Assembly: GCF_041346945.1 (NCBI RefSeq)
Contig: NZ_CP166850.1
Coordinates: 7,672,501-7,736,500, forward strand
Length of the DNA: 64,000 nt
Origin: Amycolatopsis sp. cg9
GTDB lineage: Bacteria; Actinomycetota; Actinomycetes; Mycobacteriales; Pseudonocardiaceae
Reading direction: 5' to 3'
The position numbers and the translations under genes are program-made. Shown in pieces: positions 35,606 to 44,417 of the stretch (its first letter is position 1; every line of letters starts with the position of its first letter). The notes below the pieces were generated by a model. That model was not told where the DNA came from. It searched no databases and saw only the letters and a program-made list of their open reading frames with translations.

Positions 35606-36489
35606 AACTGGGATTCATCGGACTGGGCGTGATGGGCGCGCCGATGGCCGCGCACCTGGTCGCGGCCGGGCACGACGTCGCGGGCTACGACGTCACCCCG
35701 GCCGCGGGGGAGAAGCTCGCGGCCGCCGGCGGGCGCGCCGCGACCGGCGTCGCCGACGCGGTGGCCGGCGCGGACGTCGTGATCACGATGCTGCCGAACC
35801 ACCCGCAGGTCGAGGCGGTCGTGCTGGCCGGCGGCGGCGTGCTCGACACCGCCGAGCCCGGCGCGCTGCTGATCGACATGAGCACCATCCGGCCGGAGAC
35901 GTCGATCGCGATCGCCGAAGCCGCGCGGGACAAGAAGATCCGCGTCCTCGACGCCCCCGTTTCGGGTGGCCAGGCCGGGGCGGAGCAGGCGTCGCTGTCC
36001 ATCATGGTCGGGGGCACCGAAGAAGACTTCGAGTCGGCCAAGCCGGTGCTCGATGCCGTCGGCAAGACCATCGTGCACGTCGGCCCGCACGGCGCCGGCC
36101 AGGTCGTCAAGGCCGCCAACCAGCTCGTCGTGGGCGGGATCTACGGCCTCGTCGCCGAGGCGATCGTGCTCCTCGAAGCGTCCGGTGTGGACGCCGCCAC
36201 GGGCTTGGACGTGCTCGCCGGGGGACTGGCCGGCAGCCGGATCCTCGAGCTCAAGCGCAAGTCCATGGTGGACCGCCAGTTCGCGCCCGGCTTCCGGATC
36301 GACCTGCACCACAAGGACATGGGGATCGCGCTGGCCGCCGCCCGGCAGGCCGACGTCGCGCTCCCGCTCACCGGGCTGGTCGCCCAGCTCGTCGCCGCCG
36401 GCCGCGCCATGGGGTACGGCTCCCTGGACCACTCGGCCTTGCTGAAGGTCGTCGAACAGTTGTCGGGCCGCGTCCCGGCGGAGGTGTGA
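35602..36489 (+). CDS. glxR: Tartronate semialdehyde reductase
   Basis: 295 residues of the beta-hydroxyacid dehydrogenase family. NAD(P)-binding GFIGLGVMGAPMAAHL at the N-terminus, substrate-binding DAPVSGGQAGAEQASLSIMVGG, catalytic Lys in GAGQVVKAANQLVVGG (~169), and KDMGIALAAARQ near the end. It reduces tartronate semialdehyde to D-glycerate. The neighbours hyi and gcl make this assignment more specific than the generic family label. Confidence 0.92.
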   Translation: MKLGFIGLGVMGAPMAAHLVAAGHDVAGYDVTPAAGEKLAAAGGRAATGVADAVAGADVVITMLPNHPQVEAVVLAGGGVLDTAEPGALLIDMSTIRPETSIAIAEAARDKKIRVLDAPVSGGQAGAEQASLSIMVGGTEEDFESAKPVLDAVGKTIVHVGPHGAGQVVKAANQLVVGGIYGLVAEAIVLLEASGVDAATGLDVLAGGLAGSRILELKRKSMVDRQFAPGFRIDLHHKDMGIALAAARQADVALPLTGLVAQLVAAGRAMGYGSLDHSALLKVVEQLSGRVPAEV

Positions 36490-36490
36490 C

Positions 36491-38179
36491 ATGCCCCGAA
36501 TCCCCGCCATGCAAGCGGTCGTCGACGTCCTGGAAAGCGAAGGCGTCGACACCGTCTTCGGCTGCCCGGGCGCCGCGATCCTCCCGCTGTACAACGCCCT
36601 GCAAGGCCGGGCGATCGAGCACCTGATCGTCCGCCACGAAGAGGGCGCGACGCACATGGCCGACGGCTGGGCCCGGACGAACGGCAACGTCGGCGTCGCC
36701 ATCGGCACGTCCGGCCCGGCCGGGACCAACATGATCACCGGGCTCTACACCGCGCACGCGGACTCGATCCCGATGATCTGCATCACCGGCCAGGCCGCGA
36801 CGACGAAGCTGCACCAGGAAGCCTTCCAGGCGGTCGACATCGTCGAGATCGCCAAGCCGGTCACGAAGTGGGCGGTGCAGGTCAAGGAGGCCGCGCAGCT
36901 GCCCTGGATCTTCCGCGAAGCCTTCCGGATCGCCCGCTCGGGCCGTCCCGGGCCGGTGCTCATCGACCTCCCGATCGACGTCCAGAAGCAGGACATCGAA
37001 TGGGACTCGTCGATCGACTCACCGCTGCCGGTGACCCGGGTGACGCCTGCCGCGGCGCGGGTCGAGCGGGCTCTCGACCTGCTGCTGGCCGCCGAGCGCC
37101 CGATCATCCTGGCCGGTGGCGGCGTCGTCCTCGGCGAGGCGAGCGAGCGGCTGCGAGCGGCGGCCGAGCGCCTCGACGTCCCGGTGCAGGTGACGCTGAT
37201 GGGCAAGGGCAGCTTCCCCGAGGACCACCATCTGTTCGCCGGGATGGCCGGCATCCAGACGTCGCAGCGCTGGGCGAACGCGGCTTTCCTGGAGTCGGAC
37301 CTGGTGCTGGCGCTGGGCGCGCGGTTCGGCGACCGGCACACCGGCGAGCTGTCGGTGTACCGCGGTGACCGGAAGTTCATCCACGTCGACATCGAGCCGA
37401 CCCAGCTGGGCAAGGTGTTCGGCCCGGACCTCGGGATCGTCTCGGACACCCGCGAGTTCCTGGACGCGCTGCTGACGGCGCTGGAGCACCGCGAGCCGAA
37501 GCCGAGGCGCGAGTGGGTCGGCCGGATCGCGGAACTGAAGGAAGCGCTTCCCCGGCGCGAGGACTTCGACACCCTGCCGATCAAGGCGCCGCGGGTCTTC
37601 AAGGAGATCAACGAAACCTTCGGCGAGGACACGTACTTCGTCACCGCGATCGGGCTCTACCAGATCTGGTCGGGTCAGTTCCAGAAGGCGCACAAGCCAC
37701 GCCACTACCAGGTGTGCGGCCAGGCGGGCCCGCTCGGCTGGGAGATCCCCGCCGCGATCGGCGTCAAGAAGGCGCGCCCCGAGGCCGAGGTCGTCGGCGT
37801 GGTCGGCGACTACTCGTTCCAGTTCCTCGTCGAGGAGCTGGCGGTGGCCGCCCAGTACGACGTCGGGTTCGTGCTGATCATGCTCAACAACGAGTACCTC
37901 GGCCTGATCCGCCAGGCCGAGACCGGGTACGACATGAACTTCGAGGTCGACATCCACTACGACTCGAACGGCACGGACAACGTCAAGATCATGGAGGCCT
38001 ACGGCTGCTCCGGCACCCGCGTGCACGAGCCGGGGGAGATCCGGACGTCGCTGGAATGGGCGCGCAAGGAGGCCGAGCGCACGAGCCGCCCGGTCCTGGT
38101 GGAGATCATGATCGAACGCGAGGGCAACGCCGCCATGGGTGCCGCCCTCGACACCGTGAAGGAGTTCGAGCCCGCGTAG
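36491..38179 (+). CDS. gcl: Glyoxylate carboligase (tartronate-semialdehyde synthase)
   Basis: 562 residues, resembling E. coli Gcl throughout: GCPGAAILPLYNAL, RHEEGATHMADGWAR, ITGQAATTKLHQEAFQAVDI, FVTAIGLYQIWSGQFQ, CGQAGPLGWEIPAAIGV, and the ThDP/Mg motif GDYSFQFLVEELAVAAQYDVGFVLIMLNNEYLG. It joins two glyoxylate molecules to tartronate semialdehyde and CO2. The first active-site segment has Val where related enzymes carry the catalytic Glu, as is typical of Gcl. The start is one base after the glxR stop. A strong hairpin follows at 38193. Confidence 0.93.
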   Translation: MPRIPAMQAVVDVLESEGVDTVFGCPGAAILPLYNALQGRAIEHLIVRHEEGATHMADGWARTNGNVGVAIGTSGPAGTNMITGLYTAHADSIPMICITGQAATTKLHQEAFQAVDIVEIAKPVTKWAVQVKEAAQLPWIFREAFRIARSGRPGPVLIDLPIDVQKQDIEWDSSIDSPLPVTRVTPAAARVERALDLLLAAERPIILAGGGVVLGEASERLRAAAERLDVPVQVTLMGKGSFPEDHHLFAGMAGIQTSQRWANAAFLESDLVLALGARFGDRHTGELSVYRGDRKFIHVDIEPTQLGKVFGPDLGIVSDTREFLDALLTALEHREPKPRREWVGRIAELKEALPRREDFDTLPIKAPRVFKEINETFGEDTYFVTAIGLYQIWSGQFQKAHKPRHYQVCGQAGPLGWEIPAAIGVKKARPEAEVVGVVGDYSFQFLVEELAVAAQYDVGFVLIMLNNEYLGLIRQAETGYDMNFEVDIHYDSNGTDNVKIMEAYGCSGTRVHEPGEIRTSLEWARKEAERTSRPVLVEIMIEREGNAAMGAALDTVKEFEPA

Positions 38180-38192
38180 GACCCGCGTGACC

Positions 38193-38231
38193 ACGGCCGC
38201 CGTGCGAGCCCTGACCTCGCACGGCGGCCGT
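38193..38231 (+). terminator. Hairpin after gcl
   Basis: Perfect 16-base stem (38193-38208 with 38216-38231) and a 7-base loop; no run of T follows, so an intrinsic terminator of the GC-rich actinomycete type or an RNA-stability element. Confidence 0.65.
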
Positions 38232-38372
38232 TCCACGCCCGGGATCAGGCGGTTGTCGGAAAGTACAAACCGGGGCCGTAAATTCACCCGTCTTTCAGGG
38301 GTTTTGCCGTGGTCGCGGCCACACCCCAGCGTGTGTACTTCTTCCCGAAGCAGCCCCGAAAGGACGTCCACA

Positions 38373-39242
38373 GTGGAATTCCTCCGACCCGCCTCGCTGG
38401 CCGACGCGCTCGCCGCGCGTGCCGCGAACCCCGGTGCGGTCCCGATCGCCGGCGGCACGGACGTGATGGTCGAGCTCAACTTCGACCACCGCCGTCCCGA
38501 CGCCCTGCTCGACCTCGGCCGCGTCGCCGAGCTGCACGAGCACGGCACCGACGGCGGCCGGATCCGGCTCGGCGCGGCCGTGCCGTACACCCGGATCATC
38601 GCGGAACTCGGCACGCGGCTGCCCGGTCTCGCGATGGCGGCGCGGACCGTCGGCTCCCCGCAGATCCGCAACCGCGGCAGCGTGGGCGGCAACCTCGGCG
38701 CGGCATCGCCCGCGGGCGATGCGCACCCGGCGTTGCTCGCCGCCGACGCGGAGGTGGAGATCGCCTCGGTCCGCGGCACCCGGATCGTCGCGGCGAAGGA
38801 CTTCTACACCGGCGTGAAGCGGAACGTCCTGGCCCCGGACGAGCTGATCACGGCCGTGCTGCTGGCCCCGGCCACCGGGCCCCAGCAGTTCAGCAAGATC
38901 GGCACCCGCAACGCGATGGTCATCGCGGTCGCCGCCTTCGGGCTGGCGCTGCACCCGGCCGACAAGCGCGTCGGCACCGGTGTCGGCTCGGCCGCGCCCA
39001 CCCCGCGCCGGGCCCTCGAAGCCGAGGAGTTCCTGGCCGGCGAACTGGACTGGGACGCCCCGAAGCCGCTGACCGACTCGGTGAAGCGCCGCTTCGGCGA
39101 TCTGGTGGCCGCGGCCGCGTCGCCGATCGACGACGTCCGGGGGAGCGCGGCCTACCGCCGCCACGCCCTGGGCGTGATGGCACGGCGGACGCTGACCTGG
39201 GCCTGGACCGAATACTGCGGAGGGAGCGCGAAGTGCGCGTGA
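38373..39242 (+). CDS. Xanthine dehydrogenase-type FAD subunit
   Basis: 289 residues of the CoxM/XdhB FAD-binding family. VEFLRPASLADALAARAA at the start, PIAGGTDVMVELNF (FAD pyrophosphate site), RTVGSPQIRNRGSVGGNLGAASPAGD, and the C-terminal CO-dehydrogenase flavoprotein domain. The GTG start has AAAGGACG upstream. It transfers electrons from the Fe-S subunit to NAD or another acceptor. Its 3' end overlaps the 2Fe-2S subunit by ten bases. Guanine deaminase and purine permease downstream favour xanthine over aldehyde or CO as substrate. Confidence 0.88.
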   Translation: MEFLRPASLADALAARAANPGAVPIAGGTDVMVELNFDHRRPDALLDLGRVAELHEHGTDGGRIRLGAAVPYTRIIAELGTRLPGLAMAARTVGSPQIRNRGSVGGNLGAASPAGDAHPALLAADAEVEIASVRGTRIVAAKDFYTGVKRNVLAPDELITAVLLAPATGPQQFSKIGTRNAMVIAVAAFGLALHPADKRVGTGVGSAAPTPRRALEAEEFLAGELDWDAPKPLTDSVKRRFGDLVAAAASPIDDVRGSAAYRRHALGVMARRTLTWAWTEYCGGSAKCA

Positions 39243-39703
39243 ACGTCACCGTCAACGGCGAGCACCGTCGGGCGGACAACGTCTGGGAAGGTGAAAGCCT
39301 GCTCTACGTGCTGCGCGAGCGGCTCGGCCTGCCGGGCTCGAAGAACGCCTGTGAACAGGGCGAATGCGGCTCCTGCACGGTCTACCTGGACGGTGTCCCG
39401 GCGTGCGCGTGCCTGGTCGCGGCCGGGCAGGCCGAAGGCCGCGAGGTCGTCACGGTCGAGGGACTCGCGTCCGGCGACGAGCTGGACCCGGTGCAGGAGT
39501 CGTTCGTCGAGCGCGGCGCCGTCCAGTGCGGGTTCTGCACGCCCGGCCTGCTCGTCGCCGCGCACGACCTGATCGAGCGCGTCCCGGACCCCAGCGACGT
39601 CGAGATCCGCGAGGCCCTCGCCGGGAACCTCTGCCGCTGCACCGGCTACGAGAAGATCCTCGACGCCGTCCGTGACGCGGCCGCGAAGAAGGCCGTCCGA
39701 TGA
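39233..39703 (+). CDS. Xanthine dehydrogenase-type [2Fe-2S] subunit
   Basis: 156 residues. Plant-type cluster: CEQGECGSC ... C (residues ~41-60). Second cluster: CGFCTPG ... CRCTGY (~100-140). Length and spacing match the small subunit of xanthine dehydrogenases and relatives. The GTG at 39233 is favoured because GGAGGG lies eight bases before it; a GTG two codons later is possible. Its stop overlaps the next start (ATGA). Confidence 0.93.
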   Translation: MRVNVTVNGEHRRADNVWEGESLLYVLRERLGLPGSKNACEQGECGSCTVYLDGVPACACLVAAGQAEGREVVTVEGLASGDELDPVQESFVERGAVQCGFCTPGLLVAAHDLIERVPDPSDVEIREALAGNLCRCTGYEKILDAVRDAAAKKAVR

Positions 39704-41991
39704 GCGCCCCGGCCCGGTCCCCGCAGGAGCTGCACGACACGATCGCCGGCGGCATCGGCGAAAGCCCGCTGCGCCCGGACGGCACGCTCAAGGTCCGCGG
39801 CGAGTTCGCCTACTCCTCGGACCTGTGGCACGAGGACATGCTGTGGGGCGCCACGCTGCGCAGCCCGCACCCGCACGCCCGGATCGTCCGCCTCGACGTC
39901 TCCCGGGCGCTGGCCCAGCCCGGCGTGCACGCGGTGCTCACCCACGAGGACGTCCCCGGCGAGAACGTCTACGGCCTCAAGTACCAGGACACCCCGGCGC
40001 TGGCCGCCGACCTGGTCCGCTACCAGGGCGAGCCGGTCGCGATCCTCGCGGCCGACCACCCGGAGATCGCGCGGCAGGCGCTCAAGGAGATCGTCGTCGA
40101 GTACGACGTCCTCGAGCCGATCACCGACCCCGAGCGCGCCGCGCACGACGACACCCTGCCGAAGCTGCACGCCGGCGGGAACCTGGTCCGCCACCAGCGG
40201 ATCGTCAAGGGCGACCCGGCCGCGACCGCGGACGTCGTCGTCTCCGGCGTCTACGAGATCGGCATGCAGGACCAGGCGTTCCTCGGCCCGGAGTCCGGGC
40301 TCGCGGTGCCGGCCGAGGACGGCGGCGTCGACCTCTACCTGGCGACCCAGTGGTTGCACGTCGACCAGCGCCAGACCGCGAAGGCGCTCGGCCTGCCCCT
40401 GGAGAAGGTGCGGCTGACGCTGTCCGGTGTCGGCGGCGCGTTCGGCGGGCGCGAGGACCTGTCCATGCAGATCCACTCGTGCATGCTCGCCCTGCGCACC
40501 GGACGGCCGGTGAAGATGAGCTACAACCGCCTGGAGTCCTTCTTCGGGCACGTCCACCGCCACCCGGCGAAGATGTACTACGAGCACGGCGCGACCCGCG
40601 ACGGCAAGCTCGTCTACGTCCGGGCGAAGATGTACTTCGACGGCGGCGCGTACGCCTCCAAGACCCCGGTCGTCGTCGGCAACGGCACCACGCTCAGCGT
40701 CGGCCCGTACGACGTGCCGAACGCGCACATCGAAGGCTGGGGCGTCTACACCAACAACCCGACCTGCGGCGCGATGCGCGGGCTCGGCGCGGTCCAGCCC
40801 ACCTACGCCTACGAGTCCCAGATGGACAAGCTCGCGTCCGCTTTGGACCTGGACCCCGCGGAACTGCGGATCCGCAACGCACTGAGCGAAGGGTCCACTG
40901 TGGTCACCGGCCAGGTGGTCGACTTCCCGGCGCCGGTGGCGGAACTGGTGCAGCGGCTGCGTGACCTGCCGCTGCCGCCCGAGCCGGCCGGCGAGCGCGA
41001 CATCCGCGAGCTGCCCGGCGGCGCGTCCAACACCACCCACGGCGAAGGCGTCGTGCGCGGCGTCGGCTACGGCGTCACGATCAAGAACATCTCCTACGCC
41101 GAAGGGCTCGACGACTACTCGACCGCCCGCGTCCGGCTGGAGGTGCTCGGCGGCGAGGCGGTCGCGATGGTGCACACCGCCGCGGCCGAGGTCGGCCAGG
41201 GGCTCGTCACCCTGCAGCAGCAGATCGCCCGCACCGAGCTCGGCCTGACCCGGGTGAGCGTGCACCCGGCCGACACGAGCGTCGGCGACGCGGGATCCAG
41301 TTCCGCGTCGCGCCAGACCTACGTCACCGGCGGCGCGGTCCGCAACGCCTGCCGCGCGGTCGCCGAGGCGGTCTACGCGCGGCTCGGGGTTCCCGCCGAA
41401 GGCATGTCGCTGACGGGCGGGAAGGTCGTCGCGGCCGACGGCGCGGTCGTCGCGGACCTGGCCGAGCTGCTCGGCGACTCCGCGATCGAAGAGACCCGCG
41501 AGTTCCACCACCGCAAGACCTACCCCCTCGACCCCGAGACCGGGCAGGGCGACGCCCACGTCCAGTACGGCTTCTCCGCCCACCGCGCGGTGGTCGACGT
41601 CGACGTGGACCTCGGCCTGGTCAAGGTCGTCCAGCTGGACTGCGCCCAGGACGTCGGCAAGGCGATGAACCCCGACGCCGTCGTCGCGCAGATCCAGGGC
41701 GGCTCGGCGCAGGGCCTCGGCCTCGCCGTGATGGAGGAGATCCTGGTCCGGGACGGCAAGGTGCGGAACCCGTCGTTCACCGACTACCTCATCCCGACCA
41801 TCCTGGACATGCCGTCGATGCACATCGACGTCCTCGAGCGGCCCGACCCGCACGCGCCGTACGGCGTCCGCGGTGTCGGCGAGCCGCCCACGATCTCGGC
41901 CACGCCGGCGATCGCCAACGCCATCCGCGCGGCCACCGGCCTCGAGCTGCCGCGCGTCCCGATCCGCCCCGAACACATCACAGGAGTTTGA
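39700..41991 (+). CDS. Xanthine dehydrogenase-type molybdopterin subunit
   Basis: 763 residues. The aldehyde oxidase/xanthine dehydrogenase a/b hammerhead is followed by cofactor-binding domains: QDQAFLGPESGLAVP, GVGGAFGGREDLSMQIH (molybdopterin binding), GAMRGLGAVQPTYAYESQMDKLA, EVGQGLVTLQQQIA, and the catalytic Glu in GVRGVGEPPTISATPAIANAI. It hydroxylates the purine ring, hypoxanthine or xanthine to urate, at a Mo-pterin cytosine dinucleotide centre. The operon context with guanine deaminase supports purine as substrate. The guanine deaminase ATG begins one base after its stop. Confidence 0.9.
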   Translation: MSAPARSPQELHDTIAGGIGESPLRPDGTLKVRGEFAYSSDLWHEDMLWGATLRSPHPHARIVRLDVSRALAQPGVHAVLTHEDVPGENVYGLKYQDTPALAADLVRYQGEPVAILAADHPEIARQALKEIVVEYDVLEPITDPERAAHDDTLPKLHAGGNLVRHQRIVKGDPAATADVVVSGVYEIGMQDQAFLGPESGLAVPAEDGGVDLYLATQWLHVDQRQTAKALGLPLEKVRLTLSGVGGAFGGREDLSMQIHSCMLALRTGRPVKMSYNRLESFFGHVHRHPAKMYYEHGATRDGKLVYVRAKMYFDGGAYASKTPVVVGNGTTLSVGPYDVPNAHIEGWGVYTNNPTCGAMRGLGAVQPTYAYESQMDKLASALDLDPAELRIRNALSEGSTVVTGQVVDFPAPVAELVQRLRDLPLPPEPAGERDIRELPGGASNTTHGEGVVRGVGYGVTIKNISYAEGLDDYSTARVRLEVLGGEAVAMVHTAAAEVGQGLVTLQQQIARTELGLTRVSVHPADTSVGDAGSSSASRQTYVTGGAVRNACRAVAEAVYARLGVPAEGMSLTGGKVVAADGAVVADLAELLGDSAIEETREFHHRKTYPLDPETGQGDAHVQYGFSAHRAVVDVDVDLGLVKVVQLDCAQDVGKAMNPDAVVAQIQGGSAQGLGLAVMEEILVRDGKVRNPSFTDYLIPTILDMPSMHIDVLERPDPHAPYGVRGVGEPPTISATPAIANAIRAATGLELPRVPIRPEHITGV

Positions 41992-41992
41992 G

Positions 41993-42475
41993 ATGACCAC
42001 GTCGATTTCCGCCGAGACCGAATGGCTCGACGAAGCCGTCCGCATCGCGGAGACGAACGTCGCGAACGGCGGCGGCCCGTTCGGCGCGCTGATCGTGAAG
42101 GACGGCGAAATCGTCTCGACCGGCGTCAACCGCGTCACCGCCAACCTCGACCCGACCGCGCACGCCGAGGTGGTCGCGATCCGCGCGGCCTGCCAGGCGC
42201 TCGGCACGTTCAAGCTCGACGGCTGCGTGCTCGTCTCCAGCTGCGAACCGTGCCCGATGTGCCTGTCCTCGGCGCTCTGGGCGCGGGTGGACAAGGTGAT
42301 CTTCGCCGCCGACCGCGACGACGCGGCCAAGGCCGGCTTCGACGACCGCGCCTTCTACGAACTCTTCGACCGCCCGCGCGACACCTGGACGGTTCCCGTC
42401 ACGCGACTGTCCGCAAAGGATGGTTTCGCGCCGTTCGCGGCTTGGCTCGACAAGGCCGACCGCACCGACTACTGA
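41993..42475 (+). CDS. guaD: Guanine deaminase (cytidine-deaminase fold)
   Basis: 160 residues. The zinc site is in PTAHAEVVAIR (His and catalytic Glu) and SSCEPCPMCLSS (two Cys). The C-terminal FYELF and domain-swapped tail resemble the small bacterial guanine deaminases (Bacillus GuaD). It converts guanine to xanthine, the substrate of the upstream enzyme. GGAG sits eight bases before the ATG. Other nucleobase deaminases of this fold are possible, but context favours guanine. Confidence 0.85.
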   Translation: MTTSISAETEWLDEAVRIAETNVANGGGPFGALIVKDGEIVSTGVNRVTANLDPTAHAEVVAIRAACQALGTFKLDGCVLVSSCEPCPMCLSSALWARVDKVIFAADRDDAAKAGFDDRAFYELFDRPRDTWTVPVTRLSAKDGFAPFAAWLDKADRTDY

Positions 42476-42583
42476 CCCACAAGGCCAGCTGACCGGAGCA
42501 AACCGAATCGAACGTCCCGCTCGCCCAGGCACGGCGCTGTGCCTCGGCCTGGCCGAGCACACCCACCGGCAAGGGCAGGACGC

Positions 42584-44029
42584 ATGACCCAGACCGAAGT
42601 CCCCACCCCAGTAGTCGACGAAGTACCTCCGCAACGCCGTTCGCTGCTCGACAAGCTGTTCGAACTGCGCGCCCGGCAGTCGACGATCGGCCGCGAAGTC
42701 CGCGGCGGCGTCACGACGTTCGTCGCGATGGCGTACATCGTGCTCCTCAACCCGCTCATCCTCGGCGCCTCCGCCGACATCACCGGCGCCCGGCTCTCGG
42801 CGGCGCAGGTGACCACCGCGACGGCGCTGGCCGCCGCCGTGATGACCGTCCTCATGGGACTCGTCGGCAACGCGCCCCTCGCGCTGGCCGCCGGTCTGGG
42901 CATCAACGGCATCGTCGCTTTCCAGATGGCCCCGTCGATGACGTGGGCGCAGGCGTTCGGGCTGGTCGTGCTCGAAGGCGTCTGCATCGTGCTGATGGCC
43001 GTCAGCGGCGTCCGCGAACGGATCATGAACGCCATCCCGCGGCCGCTCAAGATGGCGATCACCGTCGGGATCGGGCTCTACATCGCCCTGGTCGGGCTGG
43101 TCAGCGCCGGGTTCGTGACCCGGGTGCCGGACGCGGCGCAGACCACGGTCCCGGTGCGCCTCGGGGCGAGCGGGCACCTGCACGGCTGGCCGATCGTCGT
43201 GTTCTGCTTCGGCCTGCTGCTGATGGTCGTGCTGATGGCCCGCAAGGTCCCGGGCGCGGTGCTGATCAGCATCGGCGTGGCGACGGTGTTCGCGGTCGTG
43301 CTGCACGAGGGGTTCGGCGTCGGCGGCTGGGGCCTGACCAGCCCGGAACTGCCCGACCACGTCGTCGCGGCCCCGGACTTCGGGCTGTTCGGCCACATCG
43401 ACCTCTTCGGCGGGTTCGCCTCGGCGGGCGCGCTCGCGGCCACGGTGTTCCTGTTCACGCTGGTGCTGTCCGGGTTCTTCGACGCGATGGGCACGATCAC
43501 CAGCGTCTCGGACGAGGCCGGGCTGTCGAAGAACGGCAAGGTCCCGCGGATGGGCCGGATCCTGCTGGTCGACGGCGCGGGCGCGATCGCGGGCGGCGTC
43601 ACCGGTTCGTCGCCGAACACGGTGTTCCTGGAGTCCGCGGCAGGTGTCGGCGAAGGTGCGCGGACGGGCCTGGCGAGCGTCGTCACCGGGCTCCTGTTCG
43701 CCGGGACGCTGCTGTTCACCCCGCTCGCCGGGATCGTCCCGGCACAGGCCGCGGCGCCCGCGCTCGTCGTCATCGGCGGCATGATGGTCGCCCAGTGCCG
43801 GAACATCCCGTGGCACGACCCCGACTACACGATCCCGGTGTTCCTCATCGCGGCCCTGATCCCGTTCACCTATTCGATCACCAACGGCGTCGGAGCCGGC
43901 CTGATCGCGTTCGTGCTCATCAAGATCGGCCGCGGCAAGTGGCGCGAGGCCGGCTGGCTGCTTTCCCTGCTGGCGCTGGTGTTCGCGGTGTACTTCGCCG
44001 TCGACGGCGTCGAAGCCCTCTTCCGCTAA
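42584..44029 (+). CDS. NCS2 purine permease (AzgA/PbuG-like)
   Basis: 481 residues, about 12-14 hydrophobic segments. AzgA-type signatures: EVRGGVTTFVAMAYIVLLNP near the start, LAAGLGINGIVAF, and FFDAMGTITSVSDEAGL with the substrate-binding GTSPNT-like VTGSSPNTVFLESAAGVGEGARTGLASVV. Imports guanine, hypoxanthine or adenine with protons. It lies about 110 bases after guaD in the same direction and is probably in the operon. Confidence 0.9.
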   Translation: MTQTEVPTPVVDEVPPQRRSLLDKLFELRARQSTIGREVRGGVTTFVAMAYIVLLNPLILGASADITGARLSAAQVTTATALAAAVMTVLMGLVGNAPLALAAGLGINGIVAFQMAPSMTWAQAFGLVVLEGVCIVLMAVSGVRERIMNAIPRPLKMAITVGIGLYIALVGLVSAGFVTRVPDAAQTTVPVRLGASGHLHGWPIVVFCFGLLLMVVLMARKVPGAVLISIGVATVFAVVLHEGFGVGGWGLTSPELPDHVVAAPDFGLFGHIDLFGGFASAGALAATVFLFTLVLSGFFDAMGTITSVSDEAGLSKNGKVPRMGRILLVDGAGAIAGGVTGSSPNTVFLESAAGVGEGARTGLASVVTGLLFAGTLLFTPLAGIVPAQAAAPALVVIGGMMVAQCRNIPWHDPDYTIPVFLIAALIPFTYSITNGVGAGLIAFVLIKIGRGKWREAGWLLSLLALVFAVYFAVDGVEALFR

Positions 44030-44039
44030 GGAGATCCCC

Positions 44040-44417
44040 GTGGCCCTGATGTTCTTCAACGGCGGCGCCATGCGCGGCGAACCGCTGCACCACCTCCTGG
44101 ACGGCTCGCCGTTCGTGGGCACCGCGCGGACGGCGCCGAAGTACCGGTTCTACGCGGTCGGTTCGCAATGCCCGGCGCTCTACCCGGTCTCGCACGGCGG
44201 CGCCGAGGTGACCGGCGAGGTGTACGACGTCTCGCTGGACGACCTGCGCGACAAGGTGCTGCCGTCCGAGCCGCACGAGCTGGAACTCGGCGTGGTGGAG
44301 CTGACCGACGGCAGCTCGGCGTTCGCGATGCTGCTGCGGCGGCCCTACACCTCGCACGTCGCCCTGCGGGACATCACCGAGATCGGCGACTGGCGGGCGT
44401 ACAAGGCGAGCGCGTGA
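44040..44417 (+). CDS. GGCT-like (allophanate hydrolase C-terminal-like) protein
   Basis: 125 residues with the gamma-glutamylcyclotransferase fold: FFNGGAMRGEPLHHLLDGSPFVG replaces the classical YGSL start, and YPVSHGGAEVTGEVYDVSLDDL and SHVALRDITEIGDWRAYKAS follow. It resembles the stand-alone relatives of the allophanate hydrolase C-terminal domain. A role in late purine/ureide nitrogen release fits the neighbours but is inferred. AAGGAG precedes the GTG. Its stop overlaps the garK start (GTGA). Confidence 0.8.
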   Translation: MALMFFNGGAMRGEPLHHLLDGSPFVGTARTAPKYRFYAVGSQCPALYPVSHGGAEVTGEVYDVSLDDLRDKVLPSEPHELELGVVELTDGSSAFAMLLRRPYTSHVALRDITEIGDWRAYKASA